64,000 nucleotides of DNA from positions 1,371,362 through 1,435,361 of the forward strand of contig MU271148.1 in the NCBI GenBank assembly GCA_021432605.1, given 5' to 3'. Position 1 is the stretch's first letter; the number at the start of each line of letters is the position of its first letter. The notes under the pieces were generated by a model that saw nothing but the letters and a program-made list of their open reading frames with translations, did no database searches and had not been told where the DNA came from. Both the position numbers and the translations under genes were made by a program. This DNA comes from Coniochaeta sp. PMI_546 (Eukaryota; Ascomycota; Sordariomycetes; Coniochaetales; Coniochaetaceae). This document shows, piece by piece, positions 1 through 9,401 of this stretch.

Positions 1-937
1 CAAGTGCTGCGATGGTCTGCAGGAACTCCTGATATTCCGGCTCCCGCGAGACCTGGGAAGCCGCCATGGTCCGCAGAAACACCCAAACCGACTCATTAGT
101 CCAGCGTAGACTAGAGGCCAGCCTCAGAACGTCCTTCAAGGCACATGCTACAGACTCTTGCTCGTACCGGCCCTCCGTCAAGAGCAGACTTTGTAGAAAG
201 GACCATCCCGAGGTGTCGTCGTGATGCCTTTTGCACCAATCGAGAACTGCTCGCAGGATATCCTGGCCCGTTGCTTCGCTCTTCCAGTCCACGAGCGTCA
301 TCAGATATCTGGCATGATGCCAAGCGTAATAGTTGCGAGGATGTTTCTCGCCAGCCACCATGACCACCTCGGTCAGGTCTTTGACTATATCCACCAACCC
401 AAAGTGTATAAGGCGAGGGACTAGCCATCGACGGTGTGACCAAAGTGTAGGCGATTTGTTATGTTTGTTCAGAGGACTTGTGAGCAAGCTGTCGATGAAC
501 TTCTTCTCAAGCTGGACAAGACTCCGACATCTCGCCAGACCCGGCCCAGCCTCTACCCAGACCGATAAGAGAAGTGATTTCCGCAAGTTAACAGCCATTA
601 GATACTCCGGCTGCAGCAAGACGAGTATAGCCAGTGACTTGAGCTTTTCAGCAGTGTTGTCATGGTTGGCCGGATCTTCACCGACATCCTCCACATATCT
701 GGAATTTCTGACATCCTCGAGGACCTCGAAGTAGGCAGCCTGGAGACCGAACTTGTTGATGGCAATGGCTGGACCGTCTCTTAGTACAGATACTCGCGGA
801 GGGAACATCGTCTGCCCTAGTAGCTCGATCTCCATAAGTCCGTCATGGCCGGCAGGGTCGACTGCATCTGATATTGCCTGTAGTGCCTCGCGCCTAAGCT
901 GCTTGTTGCCCAGAACACTATCGAAAAGGTCCACCAT
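1..937 (-). CDS. Protein prenyltransferase alpha-subunit-repeat protein (PTAR1-like), partial
   Basis: The frame opens at the ATG at 937 and stays open for 312 codons to the left edge, so the C-terminus is outside the window. No intron is needed. Two segments match the prenyltransferase alpha repeat pattern (N-x-W-x-x-R): LWSHRRWLVPRL, and downstream NYYAWHHARYLM. Known members are the alpha subunits of farnesyl-, geranylgeranyl- and Rab geranylgeranyl-transferases and the orphan PTAR1 proteins. The long N-terminal region before the first repeat and the loose repeat spacing fit PTAR1-like proteins better than RAM2 or BET4. Function is therefore inferred only at family level: a helical-repeat protein probably linked to prenylation. 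It is divergent from GET1, sharing a 267-nt promoter. Confidence 0.72.
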   Translation of the reverse strand, partial: MVDLFDSVLGNKQLRREALQAISDAVDPAGHDGLMEIELLGQTMFPPRVSVLRDGPAIAINKFGLQAAYFEVLEDVRNSRYVEDVGEDPANHDNTAEKLKSLAILVLLQPEYLMAVNLRKSLLLSVWVEAGPGLARCRSLVQLEKKFIDSLLTSPLNKHNKSPTLWSHRRWLVPRLIHFGLVDIVKDLTEVVMVAGEKHPRNYYAWHHARYLMTLVDWKSEATGQDILRAVLDWCKRHHDDTSGWSFLQSLLLTEGRYEQESVACALKDVLRLASSLRWTNESVWVFLRTMAASQVSREPEYQEFLQTIAAL

Positions 938-1204
938 TGTGCACGCTCATACTCCAACAAAATCCCAAGTATTGCACTGTTCTTGGTTCTAGATTTGAGG
1001 TATTAGCACGTTTTGTGTTAAAGTGTCGAGCAGGCGAAGCTGCCAGTTTTGCGTGTTAAACCCTAACCCTGCGCGTGCTTCCGTCGTGCTCGGAGCTCGG
1101 AGCTTTGGTGGGGTGAACAGCTGGCTGCCAGCAAACATGACAACCAGCATTCTACGTCAAACATCCAACGACTCCTACATCTCTGTAGCATCACGACGGA
1201 CAAG
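938..1204. promoter_or_regulatory. Shared promoter between the PTAR1-like gene and GET1
   Basis: The two start codons diverge across 267 nt, so both promoters must lie here or overlap. The stretch holds AAACCCTAACCC at about 1058-1069, a telobox-like motif (two telomeric half-repeats). No TATA box is evident. The regulatory role is inferred only from position. Confidence 0.4.
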
Positions 1205-1940
1205 ATGCCCTCACTTCTCGTCGTGATATTTGCTGTCGAGCTTGCAGTACAAATCATCAATAACTTTGGTGCGGCGGCTATCAACTCCTTGGTATGTAGT
1301 GCAAGAAAAGCACACTCTTTGCAAATGCATCCGATGGCTGACCAGCGATTCTGCAGCTTTGGCGCATATACACATCACTTCCAACCCAGCTTTCGAAAGA
1401 CTATGCACAGCAACGGAAGCTCCAGGCGGAGTACCTCGCCTGCCGGAAGGAGTTGAACGCAACAAGCAGCCAAGATCAGTTCGCGAAATGGGCTAAGCTG
1501 CGCCGGAAGCACGATACTCTTTTGGAGGAGTTGGAGAAGAAGAGTACGACTACCTCTCGTTGATGCCTGAATTTCAGATGCTGACCATACCCGTTGCAGA
1601 AAAATCCCTCGAAGCAACGAAGAGCGGGTTTGACCGATACGTCACGGGTGTGCGATGGGTGTCGACGAGGGGCCTACAGTGGTTCCTACCGTTCTGGTAC
1701 GCCAAGGAGCCGATGTTCTGGCTGCCCTACGGATGGTTCCCGTACTACGTCGAGTGGTTCCTCTCCTTCCCGAGAGCGCCGATGGGGAGCGTCAGTATCG
1801 TGGCATGGCAGTGGGCTTGCACGGGCGTGCTGACGCTGCTCGCTGAGACGGTTGGGGCTATAGTTGGTCTTGTGGTAGGGTCGAAACAACAGAAGCAGGG
1901 CGTCCCTGTTGGGGCACGAGGAGAGAAGAAGACTTCGTAG
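1205..1940 (+). CDS. GET1: GET1, ER receptor subunit for tail-anchored protein insertion
   Basis: Three exons (1205-1291, 1357-1543, 1600-1940; introns of 65 and 56 nt) give 204 residues. Get1 with Get2 forms the ER membrane receptor that takes tail-anchored proteins from the Get3 ATPase and inserts them. Exon 1 encodes the first transmembrane helix, starting [16 protein letters not shown]. Exon 2 encodes the charged cytosolic coiled coil, with the family motif [14 protein letters not shown]. Exon 3 holds [19 protein letters not shown] and then [17 protein letters not shown], the other membrane helices and their conserved loop. Length and order match fungal Get1. Both junctions keep the frame (phases 0 and 1). 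The C-terminus ends in a basic KKTS tail. Confidence 0.95.
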
Positions 1941-2683
1941 GCGAGCTAAGCACGTAGCCGTATTCTCTAGAGTTTGACCAAGGTAGCTAATGATTGATTC
2001 ATTTGTGGAATCAAGAGCTGAGTTTACAGGTACGGAATGTCTCTCATCATTAAAGACGCAAAGTCGGTCATGGCCGGAGCTGGAGACTCTGCAACACGTG
2101 TGAGATGACTCTTGGCAGAGTACTTGGGCTTGTTCTAGGCATTCTTTTTGACTCTGACGACCACGGAAGAGTGATGGTTGCCAAAGCTTCGAAAGTGCCA
2201 ACTCTTGCTTCAAGAGTATTCACATGCGCACCACGCGGGGATAGCAAGGCAACTATTGCGACCCTCGTTCTTACCTGCTGACCAGTAATCTGTAATCTAT
2301 ATAGCAACAGATCTTCTATCGCATTCTGGCCTCGAATGCAGCTGTTGTGCTCACATCGCAAGTTTGGCGTTAGTGGGAGAGAGGAAGAAAATTGAAGCAG
2401 CCAAAATTCAAATTTATGTTCAGTGCAAGGCTGAGCATTTACAGCCCGTCCCAATGTGGGTCTCTAGCGCGCGCCTCACCCGAAAGTCGTGGCCAATAAT
2501 ATTTGACTTTCACTACTTTGATATCAGGGTGCAAACATCAGCCTTGTTGTCACTTTCACTAAGGTACCTTTGGTACCAATGACAACTGGCCAGATCAACG
2601 ACCAGATCCAACAAGACTCTGACCGCGGCTCTACAGCCAGCTTTCCGTGGCAATCGCAGGGAAATTAATATGAGAAGGCGATA
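1941..2683. other. Intergenic stretch between GET1 and the membrane-protein gene
   Basis: No gene is visible in these 743 bases; the open frames have no family resemblance. Near 2560-2580 there are two close GGTACC palindromes. The right end holds the short upstream reading frame described separately. Confidence 0.5.
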
Positions 2684-2684
2684 A
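2670..2684 (+). promoter_or_regulatory. Four-codon upstream ORF whose stop overlaps the main start
   Basis: ATG-AGA-AGG-CGA-TAA (Met-Arg-Arg-Arg-stop) lies just before the membrane-protein gene. The last A of its TAA is the first base of the main ATG at 2684, giving the TAATG arrangement typical of termination-reinitiation coupling. A run of arginines before the stop could slow ribosomes. It acts only if the transcript starts upstream of 2670, which the sequence does not show. Confidence 0.4.
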
Positions 2685-3803
2685 TGGTGTCAATATCCTG
2701 GGGGACGTAAGTATCTCCAACTTTGACTCAATAACCGGCGATCTTGAGACAGCCTATTCACTAACCCCTTGTCCAGCATCAAGTCCCTCGTCATCTTCTT
2801 CGGACCGCTAGTCTTACCCAAAGCAATAGCCTACTACCGCTCCGTCCGTGCTGCGCCTTCTCAGCATGGTCTCGCAGTCCGACCCCTCTCGCCGACCGTC
2901 TTCCGCTCTCTCCTCGCCCTCATCCTCGTCTCTCTAGTCTTCCTCGTCAAGACCCTCCCCATATTCGCTCCAGAGAACATCTTCCGCACAACCCAGTCCC
3001 GCCTACAAATCCCAGTGGACGTCCTGTTCACACGGCTCTCCACCCTTCGGCCCCTAACAGCAGAAGACACAACCCTCCGCTCCCGCTTCGTCAACCTCGA
3101 GAGCCGCCTCTTATACCTCCAGTTCGGTCCCGACGCCCTATCCACCTGCCCCTTCTGCACAGCCGACGAGCCGCGCTCCTACTTCTTCTATGCGCTGCCC
3201 TCCATACTGGCACCTCACCTCTTCAATCTCGTCATCCTAGCGTTCGCCACATCCTCCACCTTCGCCGGCCGCGAAGCAGCCTCCTGGCGTCGCGCCGCCA
3301 CACTCGCAGCCATCACCCTCGCCGCGGTGGACGTCTACCTCGTTTCCACCTACCCGTATCAATCCAACGCGCGGGCACTGCGGCTCGACGAGATCGACTT
3401 CTTCTTCTGGTCCGCGCGCGCGAGACGCTACTTCTGCCTCGCCCTGCTGGACGGAGCGCTAGGATGGGTGCTCTACCTCTCTTCCACCAACCGCGCCTTC
3501 GTGGTACCGCCTACCCCCGCGGAGAGGGTTGAGAGCGCGATCAGGATACTCGGCGCGGCGAAGAGTAAGCTCAATGCCGTCGGCATCGTGAAGAACACCG
3601 CCATCCGGGATGAGGAGCTGCGCACGCGGACGCAGGCGTACTGGGCACACGAGGGCATCGTGATGAGGGATGTCATGGAGGAGAGGGAGGTGATCGAGGG
3701 GGTCACTGATGCCTTGACGAACAGGATTGATATAAGGGGCATCGAGAGAGATGCCGAGATGTATGCGGCTAACGTATTGTTACCCAGGCAGAGTTCATCT
3801 TAG
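2684..3803 (+). CDS. Conserved fungal four-helix membrane protein, function unknown
   Basis: A 23-nt first exon (2684-2706, MVSISWG plus two bases) joins at phase 2 to a long exon (2777-3803), giving 349 residues. The intron is GTAAGT...CAG, 70 nt. A TTG at 2769 lies inside the intron and is not the start. Four hydrophobic segments are visible at roughly residues 50-75, 140-165, 180-200 and 220-240. Between the first two is a Cys-rich patch, CPFCTADEPRSYFFYALP, that looks conserved. The C-terminal third is charged and probably soluble (EEREVIEGVTDAL). I recognise the general type as an uncharacterised ascomycete membrane protein and cannot name a function. Confidence 0.82.
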
Positions 3804-4070
3804 AGGAGAAGAGGGGGATAGAACAAGATATTGTTTCAAATTTTCGAATTGTCACTGGCGCTGAGAATTCCATGACAAATCTGATAATGCGTATCCCCTG
3901 GGTTCAAGCGAACCCCAGGTTGTCGCTTCCATGAGCTGATATACTGATCTGCCTCGACGCCTCCCAAATGTCGTAAAATGCTACACCCTATCAAAAACAG
4001 TGGCCACTGATGGAAAGAAAACCAAATCCCAGATTAAATGGTATATCACGCCACCGAACCTGTAATTTTA
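3804..4070. terminator. Convergent 3' region with a hairpin
   Basis: The membrane-protein gene and the golgin gene converge across 267 nt. Around 3898-3920 a stem is visible: CCTGGGTTC, loop AAGC, then GAACCCCAGG, nine pairs with one bulged base. Being nearly symmetric, it would form in either transcript and might help 3' processing. That role is inferred. Confidence 0.35.
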
Positions 4071-5924
4071 CTATGGCCCGCCGCTCGTATCCGGCCTCGC
4101 TGTCGTGGTCGTCGAGAAGCTGGACACGCTGCCCTTCCTCGACCCAGCCGTGCTAGCCTCCTCGACACTCTTTTCTAGGAAGCCGGCCCATAGGTCAGCC
4201 AGCGACTCGTGCTTTCCGCTCGGCGTTGGCTCGGAGAAGAACTCCGTGTTCAGCGCCGGCGAGCTTGGTGTGCGGTGGAAGGGCGAAGTGGGTAGGCGGA
4301 GGGTATTGTTTGCTCCTCCCGGCCGCGCAAGACCGGCTTTCTCGCGCTGCTCCTCGCTCCAGTCGAGCAGGCCGGCGATGACCTGCAGGATCTGGAACTT
4401 GCGCGGATCCGAGCGGTCCAGGGAGAGGAAGTGGATGAAGTGGTTGGTTACGATTTGTCTGGTATTGCGTTAGTAAACCAGCTTTCATCCTAGACTCTTG
4501 TGAGGAAAAAGAAAGCACAAGCATACCTATCAATCATCTCCTCCGGCTTCATCTTTTTGATATACTTGAGCGCCTTGGTCAAATGGTCGTTCAGCACAAT
4601 GGCCTCATGCCTCAGCTTCCCAATCAATAGGTTCTTTTCCTTCACCTCCTTCTCGAACGGCGCCGTCCTCTCCAGCTCCTTCGCAAGGCCCTCCATCTCC
4701 CTCTCCGCCTTGGCCGCCTTCTCCTCGGCCTCTTGCGCCCGCTTCTTCAGCTCGGCGACCTGGCTCTCGGACGTCTCGACCATCTCCCTCAACTCCTTCT
4801 TCCTCGCCTCTTGTATCTCCTGCAGCGCCCTCTGCAGACCGTCAACGGCCTGACTATGCGTATCCCGCTCGGCCACGACACGCTCGTACGCCTCTCTCAG
4901 TGACCCGACCTGCTCCTCCAAGTCGGCGACCTTGTCGCTCAGACTCTCCCGCATGCTCCGCTCCTCCATGGCAATGACCTCCCACTCACCCATGGCAGCA
5001 GCCGTAGCTTCCAGCTCGTGCTTCAGATGCGCCGTCTGCTGCGTGAGATCGTCCTTCTCCTTGAACCAGTTCTGCTGGCTCAGGTTGCTCCTACTCCTGA
5101 GCCCAACGAGTTCGCGCCCTTGCTCCGCCATCTCGCCCTTCAACCTCTCGACCTCGTCCTCCAGCGTCCTCCGGCCGGACTTCAGCTCCTCGTTCGCGGC
5201 CTTGAGCTCCTCGTTGGCGGCTTCCAGCTCCTCGACCCGTTGGTTGGCCTCGTCGAGCTCGGCCTTGTCGCGCTTCAGCCGGTCGCCAAGCGTCTCTTTT
5301 ATCTTCTCTACCCGGCCCAGGAGGTTCTGGTATTGCGTCTCGGCGTGGTCTTTAGCCGCCTCGCTCTCCTCCAGGTCGGTGCGGAGTTGGGACACCTCCT
5401 CCGTGTGCGAGGCGCTGATGGATTCCAGTTGGCGCCGGAGCTGTTCGACTTCTTGCCGGAGGGCTTCGCGCTCGGCCGACATGGCTTCTAGTTTTGCGGA
5501 TGTGGAGGATGATGAGGAGGGGGAGGGTTGTGTTTCGTCTTCATCTGCTGGTCTGGGAGGGTGGTTGTGGCCGTTTGTTATCGTTGTGGTTGCAAGGCCG
5601 TTTGTGTTGGGGGTAGGCTCGGGTTGGCCTGATGGCTCGTCTTGGGACGCGGACTGTTCCACGACTGGTGTTTCTGGCTCGTCTGCAGATAATTCATCTT
5701 GCTCGGGTTGCTCGTCGGGCTGCTTTTGTTCTTCGACGGAATCCTCCTTTTCTATCTCGGCCACCGGCTTGGCTTTATTCGCATTGTTCTTCTTCTTCTT
5801 GTTGTTCTTCTTCTTGCTGGCGCCCGCTAGTGATGATGTTAGTTAGTCTTTAAGAGATTCAAGGTAGCTGTCGCTCTTAGGTGCACGAACCTTGCTGGGC
5901 CGATTGGGCGGCTTCTGGGGACAT
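4071..5924 (-). CDS. RUD3: RUD3-type Golgi golgin with a C-terminal GRAB domain
   Basis: Three exons on the minus strand (5891-5924, 4527-5826, 4458-4071; introns of 64 and 68 nt) give 573 residues. The short first exon encodes MSPEAAQSAQQ; exon 2 opens with a Lys/Asn-rich tract. Residues about 35-110 are acidic and low-complexity, about 110-400 form a long heptad-rich coiled coil, and the C-terminal part carries the GRIP-related Arf-binding (GRAB) region: LIGKLRHEAIVLNDHL, then across the second intron IVTNHFIHFLSLDRSDPRKF and WSEEQREKAGL. Yeast Rud3 is a cis-Golgi tether recruited by Arf1. The first intron has a GTTCGT donor, unusual but in phase. The tail is Ser/Thr-rich and ends SGGP. Confidence 0.88.
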
Positions 5925-6744
5925 GGTTCAATTGGTGTGCTGTTATAACGAATGGCATCGACGCGGAGATCGATAGTAGGACGAGATCAACAGCGTCTTC
6001 GTCGTGAATTTGTTTACTCGTAGTGGAGCGTCAGGCGTTTTGGTCATTGGAAACACTGGACCAACAACTTCCACGTAATCTTTCCAGGGCGCTTTAGCGA
6101 GCCATCTTGAGTGGCATGTCCACTGTAACACGAGTTCCCGGACTGAGTTCAACAAACGCCTGCAGTGGCAGCTGGCAGAACCTGGCCGAGTATTCGAGAC
6201 AGGTGACCACTACAACGAGCTGTATAAAAAATACTCATAGCTACCTTGAATTTTCTCCCTTTTTCCCTCTTTTCTTTCTTTACCATATTTGACATCTTCC
6301 GCCAGCAGGCAACCGATTCAACGCCTTACAATGGCATTAATCTGCGTTCGTGTGGAAGTAGAGTATTGAAAGCGCGCTTTATAATTCTGGAGGCGTCCGA
6401 GCTGTTGCTCAATGGATCCTTCGGTTTCGCTATGTGCGTACATCCCGTGTTGTAGCCACATATTGTACACTGTAGGTGCCTACCTACCTCATAAAAAGAA
6501 GAAAGCAGTAGACCAGGTGAGACAGGAAGGGACGTTATGTGGCACCCTCTGAGACGCACTCGAGAAGTGGTTGTGGATGTTGGTAAAGGGCTCGACCTTG
6601 ATGCTCGTCTGTAACCTGCTCGTAGCATGATCAACCATGAAGATTGAAGCCGATATTGTAATAACAGGTTCATTACAGGATGCTAGACATAATTTTCCCA
6701 AGGTACTACTAATGGCAAGCAGCTTAAGCTCCAGTGTCAAAGAG
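5925..6744. other. Intergenic stretch upstream of RUD3
   Basis: No gene is supported in these 820 bases. A pyrimidine-rich run lies at about 6250-6290 and could belong to a promoter. A GTAGGTGCCTACCTACC palindrome-like element lies at about 6472-6488. Small open frames look random. Confidence 0.5.
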
Positions 6745-6924
6745 CTAATCCTCAAACCCGTTCCAATACTCCTCTTCCATGGATGTCTTGGTCTTCTTGG
6801 TCTTCTTGGTCTTCTTCCTCTTCTCCTTCTTGCTCGCACCTCTGAGCTTCTTGAGCTCTTTCACCGGTGCCTTTGACTCCTCTGCCAGCTTAGCAACCTC
6901 TTCCGGTAAGCCTGCCTTGGCCTC
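6745..6924 (-). other. Open 59-codon in-frame extension after the NOP15-type stop
   Basis: Directly after the TAG of the upstream RRM gene the same frame stays open for 59 codons to a second TAG at 6745-6747. The extension is Lys/Glu-rich. It contains VKELKKLRGASKKEKRKKTK, a near copy of the gene's own tail AKETKKAKGASKKKGKKAKA, and ends MEEEYWNGFED. It therefore looks like coding sequence. Either the first stop is read through or removed in some transcripts, or it is a recent nonsense change. Confidence 0.6.
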
Positions 6925-8142
6925 CTAAGCCTTGGCCTTCTTGCCCTTCTTCTTGCTGGCACCCTTGGCCTTCTTGGTCTCTTTCGCCGGTGACTCCTCC
7001 TCCGCCGCCACAGCCTCTTGCGGCTGCTCCTCACTTACAGGCTCAACCGCCTTCTCAGCCTCCTTATCTTCGCTCTCAGCAGCCGGAGCCTCAATAGCCT
7101 TGGTCTCCTCTGCGACCTCGAGAGCCTTAGGCTTAGCCTCCGCAGCCTTCAGAGCAGGGGCCTCAAACTCGTAGCCGAACTCCTTCAGCTTCTCCGCACG
7201 TGCAGATCTCCTCTTCTCCTCCTTGCCGATCTTGGCCTCCCACTTGGACTCACTCAGCGGGCGCTCTAGCTGCTTGGCCGCCATCTTGTTCCAGGGAACC
7301 TTCTTGAACCGCCTGTTCGCGCCCTTCCACAGCTCCTCGTGAATCTGCGAGTCAGGGACGAGCTTGCAGCGCAGGATGTGACCAAAAAGAAGGTAACCGT
7401 CCATAGTCTTGGACACAACCTCGGCTGTAGAAGCGTCGGCGAACTCGATAAATGCAAAGTGCTTGCTCGCGCCCGTCTTCTTGTTGCGCGACAGCCGCAG
7501 GCGGGTGATGGGGCCGAACTGGGAGAAGTACTGCCGCATCTCATGCTCGTAGAAACCGTGGGGTATCCTGCCCACATAGACTGTGCCGGTGCCCGTTTTT
7601 GGGCCGTCCGTGGTAGCTTTGCTGTCTGACTTCTTGGCCTTGGGTATCTTGCCGACATCCTGACCTTGCTTAAATGTGCTCTTGGTTGTGATCTCCGCAT
7701 CGTCGTCATCGCTGTCAAAGCGTGCCATCAGGTCTTTGGTCCTGTCGTCGGCCTCTTCGACTTCTTCCTCGTTTTCCACGGCCTCTGACTCCTCGACAGC
7801 CTCTTCCTTCTTGGCTTTGGGTGCCTTCACTTCTGGCTTGGATTTCTTGGCCGGCTTCTCCGCGGCTGACTTCTTCGCGGCGGCAGGTTTCGCTTTCGTC
7901 TCAGCGGCTTCCTTCACGGGCTTTTGCTTCTTTGCGGCGATGGGAGATGCGACTGATGCATCCTCGGCAGCTGGACAAAGGGATGTTAGTCTTCAATTGC
8001 ACGCAACGCTGGACCGTGACGGGACAAGCTCACCCTTTCTCTTGGGCGCGGCAGCAGCCTTCGCAGCCTTCTTGACAGGGGGCATGTCCTCGGCCTTGGC
8101 TGGAGGAGCCTTCTCTTTTCTTTTACGGAGTTCTGCTGGCAT
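6925..8142 (-). CDS. NOP15: NOP15/NIFK-type nucleolar RRM protein, 60S ribosome assembly
   Basis: Two exons (8034-8142 and 6925-7970; 63-nt intron, phase 1) give 384 residues. The first ~145 residues are Lys/Ala/Glu-rich. A single RRM follows, with RNP2 GTVYVGRIPHG and RNP1 SKHFAFIEF. After it comes the family's signature C-terminal extension, HILRCKLVP and then ANRRFKKVPWNKMA. Yeast Nop15 and human NIFK bind pre-rRNA at ITS2 and are needed for 27S processing and large-subunit maturation in the nucleolus. The Lys/Ala tail ends GKKAKA at a TAG that is followed in frame by a second, similar tail (separate entry), so the true C-terminus is uncertain. Confidence 0.88.
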
Positions 8143-9401
8143 TGTGGCGGTTGGATGAGGTACAGGTTGAAGTACCAGTTGTTATGATTGTCAGTGAGCC
8201 AAGTACGGTCTGGGCGGGGACGACTGTTCAGCAAAGTTGGGAAATTCTCAGAAAATTTCTGGATTCTGCCGCAGGCGGTGACGGAGCTGCTGCGCTGAGA
8301 TGCAGGGGTCGCGGCGATGTTCCAGCAGGGGTTAGTAGCTACACTGTCCACGTTCCTTGCTACAATATTGATAACCAATACCGTGTTCAATGAGAACGAT
8401 CGGATAGAGTGACGGTATAACAAGCTACCACTATGGTCGACTGCTTATCCGTAATTGTCTTCACCCGAGGTACCAAAGATAGGGATATCGCTACCTACGC
8501 TACCAATGGATTGTCCCACCAAAGCTCAACAGCTTGGTGCCTTCCAGCTTGTTGAGCACATGCCCGACCGCTCGGCCTAGATGAGAATCCTGTGCAGTTG
8601 CCAATTTTATAGGGTATCGATGCTCCAAGTCAGAAACCCTTGCTGCACCACGTAACACCACTCCGGACTGTTCGCTGGCAGTTCTCCATATCCGGTAGCA
8701 CCTGGCCAGCTTCTTTTCTCTCTCTTTCTTTTTGAATCATAGAGTCGTTCTGAAAAGGTCAACCCACACTGCGCTGGAGAGATTCCTTAACGAAAGCTAG
8801 CGATTGGACGTAATGTACACAGCACCTGCTTCTAGCCTCGTGCAATGATAGGTGGCAGCTTGGCAGGACGAGGTGCCCTCATATCGCTGAATTTCGACTT
8901 TGTTTCATCGTCCCGCAAGTCGTTACGTATTTCAAGAAAGTCACTTGATTTTTCTTCAGTTTAGTTTTGATTCACCTGCAGTGGCCGTGGTCATCTGAAC
9001 GGTGCCTTGCCTCGCTGAAAATTCGTGGGCCTTCTCCCTTTACTGTGTGGTATGCCTCCCACCCGTGTATGGCCTGTCTTCTCCGAATCAATCCTTAGCG
9101 GCCTGAATCAACCTTGAACAAGGTATGTTTCTAAGACATTGAGGGAGCCCTCAAGAAAACTACCGCGCAAGTCTGGAATCTGGGATCTGAATTTCTGCTG
9201 TGCGCAGCCACACCCACCATCACCACCACCTGGCCACACCTGATGACGCACCTGCCTCCCTCCCGTCCATTAACAGCTCAGCCTTCGCTGGTGTCCAAGA
9301 CATATGTAGACAGCGCGAATGTCTGCCAAACCTCAGAAGGACGGTTTTTCTTGAGAGAAGCGAGTTTTCCCGAGGCGTAGGTTCACAGGCGACTACCAAA
9401 T
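8143..9401. other. Intergenic region between divergent genes
   Basis: This 1.26 kb stretch lies between the NOP15-type start (minus) and the next gene (plus). It must contain both promoters. A CT-rich tract at about 8710-8735 is the only clear feature. A His-rich small frame near 9203 has no support as a gene. Confidence 0.5.

Noticed and set aside
4932-5846. 304-codon plus-strand frame over the golgin gene
   Set aside because: Ser/Leu-rich antisense shadow of the coiled-coil coding sequence.
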